Shown piece by piece: positions 14,797 to 17,535 of a stretch of 17,535 bases of DNA. The translations under genes were made by a program, and so were the position numbers. Position 1 is the first letter of the stretch, and each line of letters starts with the position of its first letter. This DNA is from Rhodospirillaceae bacterium (lineage in GTDB: Bacteria; Pseudomonadota; Alphaproteobacteria; Rhodospirillales; Magnetovibrionaceae). The notes under the pieces are model-generated. The model had not been told where the DNA came from and did not search any database. It was given only the letters and a program-made list of their open reading frames with translations. Location: positions 1 through 17,535 of the forward strand of contig JAOUJU010000007.1 in assembly GCA_029883045.1 (NCBI GenBank). Reading direction: 5' to 3'.

Positions 14797-16611
14797 CTAT
14801 TCAGCTTCTTCGTCTTTTTTCTTGGCCGCAGTTTTCTTTGTTGCGGCTTTTTTAGTTGCGGCCTTTTTCTTGGTTGCAGCTTTTTTCTTGGTTGCAGCTT
14901 TTTTCTTTGGTGCTGGCTCATCTGTAGAAGAAGCTTTCTTTTCTTCCAAAGCAGCGCCCAAAATATCGCCCAACGAAGCACCGGCAGAGTTAGAGCCGTA
15001 TTCGGCCATTGCCTTCTTTTCTTCCTGTGCTTCAAGTGCCTTGATTGACAATGTTAGCTTGCGGCTTTTTTCATCGATGTTTGTAATTTTAGCATCAACT
15101 TTTTCACCTGCGGCATAACGATCAGAACGCTGTTCAGAGCGATCACGCGACAATTCGGTTTTACGAATAAATCCGTTTATCCCTTCGCCAACGCTAACTT
15201 CGATACCGCCGTCGGTAATGGCGGTTACGGTGCACGTTACGATCGAGCCTTTCTTCAGGCCAGTGCTACCGGAAGCAGCACCTTCAAACGGGTCTTTGGT
15301 CAACTGCTTAACACCAAGGCTGATGCGTTCTTTTACAACGTCAACGTCAAGAACCTTAGCTTTGATCATTTCGCCTTTTTTGTAATCCTTGATGGCTTCT
15401 TCGCCGGATTTTTCCCATGACAGATCAGACAAGTGAACCATGCCATCAATTTCTTCGGTCAGGCCAACAAACAAACCAAATTCGGTGATGTTTTTGATCT
15501 CGCCTTCGATTTCAGAACCTGCCTTGTGGGTATCAAGGAAAGTATCCCACGGATTAGAACCGCACTGTTTAAGACCAAGCGAGATACGGCGTTTGTCGCC
15601 ATCAACATCAAGAACCATAACTTCAACTTCTTGGCTGGTAGAAACAATTTTGCCAGGATGAACGTTCTTTTTGGTCCAGCTCATTTCGGAAACGTGAACC
15701 AAACCTTCGACGCCGGATTCAAGTTCAACAAATGCGCCGTAATCGGTAATGTTGGTAACCCGTCCGGTTACCTTGGTGCCGATTGGGAAGCGTTCATCGA
15801 CGCCTTTCCATGGATCTTCATCAAGCTGTTTCATGCCAAGGCTGATACGCTGGTTTTCTGAATTGAAACGAATAACCTTTACCTTGATGGTATCGCCAAC
15901 GTTCAATGCTTCGGATGGGTGGTTAATACGCTTCCATGCAATATCGGTAACGTGAAGAAGACCATCAACCCCACCCAGATCGACGAATGCGCCGTAATCG
16001 GTGATGTTTTTAACTACGCCGTCAACCACGTCGCCTTCGTTAAGTTGACCGATAAGTTCAGTGCGCGCTTCGGCACGGGTTTCTTCCAAAATAGCACGAC
16101 GTGAAACAACAATGTTGTTGCGCGCACGATCCATTTTTAAAATCTGGAATGGCTGCGGGTTGCCCATCAATGGGCCAATGTCGCGAACTGGGCGGATATC
16201 AACCTGGGAACCGGGCAGGAACGCAACCGCGCCTGAAAGATCAACAATGAAGCCACCTTTAACCCGGCCAAAGATTGTGCCGTTTACGCGTTCGTTTGCT
16301 TGGAATAGTTTTTCCAGTGCGGTCCATGCTTCTTCACGGCGCGCTTTTTCGCGCGAAAGACGAACAAGGCCGTCTTTGTCTTCGTAGCGTTCAACAAAAA
16401 CATCAATTCTGTCGCCGCTGTTAATGACCGGAGCTTCGGAGCCAACGCCAAATTCTTTTAGGGGAATGCGGCCTTCTGATTTTAGGCCCACATCGATTGT
16501 TACGGCATCGCCATCAATGCCAATGACTGTGCCGGAAACGACACCGCCCAAGAAACCTGTTTGTGCGGATAGAGATTCCTCTAGCATATCCGCGAAGTTT
16601 TCAGTGCTCAT
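14797..16611 (-). CDS. rpsA: 30S ribosomal protein S1 with lysine/alanine-rich tail
   Basis: S1 binds mRNA at the 30S subunit and helps start translation, mainly on weak ribosome binding sites. Six S1 repeats lie at about residues 23-88, 106-172, 193-261, 278-348, 365-435 and 452-525; repeats 3 and 4 share the NITDYGAFV core. The protein has 604 residues, longer than the usual 555-570. The excess is a tail at 568-599 built from KKKAAT units and ending DEEAE, like the C-terminal domain of histone H1. A TAGGA site lies about 10 nt before the ATG. A hairpin-bearing leader precedes it and a strong terminator follows. Order cmk-rpsA is conserved in many proteobacteria. Confidence 0.98.
   Translation of the reverse strand: MSTENFADMLEESLSAQTGFLGGVVSGTVIGIDGDAVTIDVGLKSEGRIPLKEFGVGSEAPVINSGDRIDVFVERYEDKDGLVRLSREKARREEAWTALEKLFQANERVNGTIFGRVKGGFIVDLSGAVAFLPGSQVDIRPVRDIGPLMGNPQPFQILKMDRARNNIVVSRRAILEETRAEARTELIGQLNEGDVVDGVVKNITDYGAFVDLGGVDGLLHVTDIAWKRINHPSEALNVGDTIKVKVIRFNSENQRISLGMKQLDEDPWKGVDERFPIGTKVTGRVTNITDYGAFVELESGVEGLVHVSEMSWTKKNVHPGKIVSTSQEVEVMVLDVDGDKRRISLGLKQCGSNPWDTFLDTHKAGSEIEGEIKNITEFGLFVGLTEEIDGMVHLSDLSWEKSGEEAIKDYKKGEMIKAKVLDVDVVKERISLGVKQLTKDPFEGAASGSTGLKKGSIVTCTVTAITDGGIEVSVGEGINGFIRKTELSRDRSEQRSDRYAAGEKVDAKITNIDEKSRKLTLSIKALEAQEEKKAMAEYGSNSAGASLGDILGAALEEKKASSTDEPAPKKKAATKKKAATKKKAATKKAATKKTAAKKKDEEAE
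14815..14912. repeat. Short tandem repeats coding for the S1 tail
   Basis: The plus strand shows near-identical 18-bp units, TTTTTTCTTGGTTGCAGC at 14881-14898 and a one-base variant at 14863-14880, with a partial copy starting at 14899 and degenerate 15-18 bp units at 14823-14862. On the minus strand each 18-bp unit codes for KKKAAT. Because the units are in-frame multiples of three, copy number can change without breaking rpsA. Confidence 0.8.
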
Positions 16612-16622
16612 AAATATTAAAT

Positions 16623-16736
16623 CCTAGTTTTTTTGATCCTTGCCTACCGGTTGGTTCCGACGGTCTGGTTCGATTAAAATAAATAACAAATCCCCATGCG
16701 TCCCGCCGATTAGTCCGACGGTGGCCCAAGGGGGGC
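16623..16736 (-). promoter_or_regulatory. rpsA leader with hairpins
   Basis: In the 161-bp gap before rpsA, the RNA CCGUCGG-ACUAA-UCGGCGG (16703-16721) can form a 7-bp stem with two G-U pairs. A smaller GCCC/GGGC hairpin lies at 16724-16736. The 9-mer ACCGTCGGA occurs twice on the minus strand. In E. coli S1 represses its own mRNA through a structured leader, so this may be the equivalent control region; it may also hold a promoter. The match to any known leader family was not tested. Confidence 0.4.
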
Positions 16737-16772
16737 TTAAAACAATTTCCGCGCTCAAAAGAAAATTCTTTA

Positions 16773-17432
16773 TCAGGCAGATATTCTGGAGCGAATAAAT
16801 TCTAACGCCTTGGCGTATGCCTCATCGGCGTTCATTTCACTGGTATCTAACACCAAAGCATCAACTGGTGCTGCCAGTGGTGATGCGCTGCGGCCTTGGT
16901 CGCGGGCATCACGTTCTTTTATGTCCTCCAGAACGCGGGCATATATAGCCTTCTCACCGCGCTCTAGCAACTCTTTATACCGCCTATCGGCCCTGACTTC
17001 GGGCGACGCTGTAACGAACAGTTTGGCGGTGGCATTGGGGCAAACCGTTGTGCCGATATCACGCCCATCAAGGATGGCCCCTTGGGCGGGCTCGCCACTA
17101 TCCAGCGGTGGTGGGTTATTGGCAAAATCACGTTGAAAATCAAGCAATTGGGCGCGAACTTCGGGTATTACCGCAACTTTTGAGGCAGCCTGAGCTGCCG
17201 CATCCAGCCTGAGTGCCGGGTTTTGTAACACCGCTGGATCAAGGTTTTTGGCCGCCATATGGGCCTGTTCGCCATTTTCTGGGTCCCCGCCTGCATCTAG
17301 CACGGCAAAGCCCACGCCGCGATACAAAAGCCCGGTATCGAGCTTAGCCAAGCCCAATTCCTGGGCTAAGCGCTTGGCCACGGTACCCTTGCCGGCCGCT
17401 GCGGGGCCATCGATTGCTATTACAATTCCCAA
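16773..17432 (-). CDS. cmk: Cytidylate kinase
   Basis: Cytoplasmic kinase of 219 residues that phosphorylates CMP and dCMP with ATP. The P-loop DGPAAAGKGT is at 8-17, LDTGLLYR (31-38) is the substrate segment, LDGRDIGT (121-128) and the SPEVRADRRYKEL stretch (143-155) bind CMP, and KERDARDQGRSASPL (172-186) is the lid. The start is TTG at 17430-17432: the P-loop begins only eight residues in, no ATG or GTG is available at the right place, and AAGGA (17440-17444) lies 7 nt before it. It follows aroA by 23 bp, the usual aroA-cmk-rpsA order. Confidence 0.97.
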   Translation of the reverse strand: MGIVIAIDGPAAAGKGTVAKRLAQELGLAKLDTGLLYRGVGFAVLDAGGDPENGEQAHMAAKNLDPAVLQNPALRLDAAAQAASKVAVIPEVRAQLLDFQRDFANNPPPLDSGEPAQGAILDGRDIGTTVCPNATAKLFVTASPEVRADRRYKELLERGEKAIYARVLEDIKERDARDQGRSASPLAAPVDALVLDTSEMNADEAYAKALEFIRSRISA

Positions 17433-17455
17433 AGTTTTTTCCTTTTTCTGCTAAC

Positions 17456-17535
17456 TCAGAGCGCTTTTATATTCGCCCCAAGGCCATTCATCAATTCAAC
17501 AAAACCGGGAAAGCTTGTTTCAATTGGAGCGCCAC
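17456..17535 (-). CDS. aroA: 3-phosphoshikimate 1-carboxyvinyltransferase, C-terminal end
   Basis: The last 26 codons of EPSP synthase, which joins shikimate 3-phosphate with PEP in the shikimate pathway. The frame ends in IETSFPGFVELMNGLGA followed by NIKAL and a TGA stop at 17456-17458. The TSFPGF segment is characteristic of the AroA C-terminus. The rest of the gene lies beyond the right edge. Its place before cmk supports the call. Confidence 0.88.
   Translation of the reverse strand, partial: GAPIETSFPGFVELMNGLGANIKAL

Overview
This window carries a housekeeping block typical of an alphaproteobacterium. The evidence is the alphaproteobacterial form of the AddA helicase-nuclease next to thioredoxin, and the opposing run aroA-cmk-rpsA-sppA-ihfB-lapA-pyrF-trpF-trpB-trpA-accD-folC, an order I recall from that class. 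Base composition looks moderate (near half G+C by eye). A Rhodospirillales-like or other marine lineage is possible, but I cannot place it more finely. No tRNA, rRNA, CRISPR array, phage gene or transposase is visible.

Plus strand, 1-6486: the 3' part of addA (double-strand break repair), trxA, a 197-bp regulatory gap, then a two-gene unit. This unit is a secreted type I periplasmic binding protein of the branched-chain-amino-acid/amide family, followed 5 bp later by a membrane-bound hybrid sensor histidine kinase with a Cache-like periplasmic domain. No ABC permease or ATPase accompanies the binding protein, so the pair resembles ligand-sensing modules such as LuxP/LuxQ and TorT/TorS. The gap before it holds three direct repeats at exact 11-bp period, a 17-bp palindrome, and a 17-codon basic upstream ORF with a strong ribosome binding site that overlaps the binding-protein start.

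Minus strand, 17535-6489 (read right to left): the 3' end of aroA, cmk (TTG start), a 161-bp leader with hairpins, rpsA with a lysine/alanine-rich C-terminal tail and a strong terminator, then sppA, ihfB, lapA, pyrF, trpF, trpB, trpA, accD and folC. Several of these are tightly packed: pyrF/trpF overlap by 8 bp and trpB/trpA by 4 bp. The functions are shikimate and tryptophan synthesis, pyrimidine synthesis, fatty acid synthesis, folate modification, translation and nucleoid structure. folC and the kinase converge with only 2 bp between their stop codons.

The most unusual items are (1) trpF, whose complete isomerase domain is fused in frame to about 175 N-terminal residues of multi-pass membrane protein; (2) the binding protein-kinase pair with its structured upstream region and small upstream ORF; and (3) the histone-H1-like tail on ribosomal protein S1. 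No stretch longer than about 200 bp is without a gene. CDS coordinates include the stop codon.
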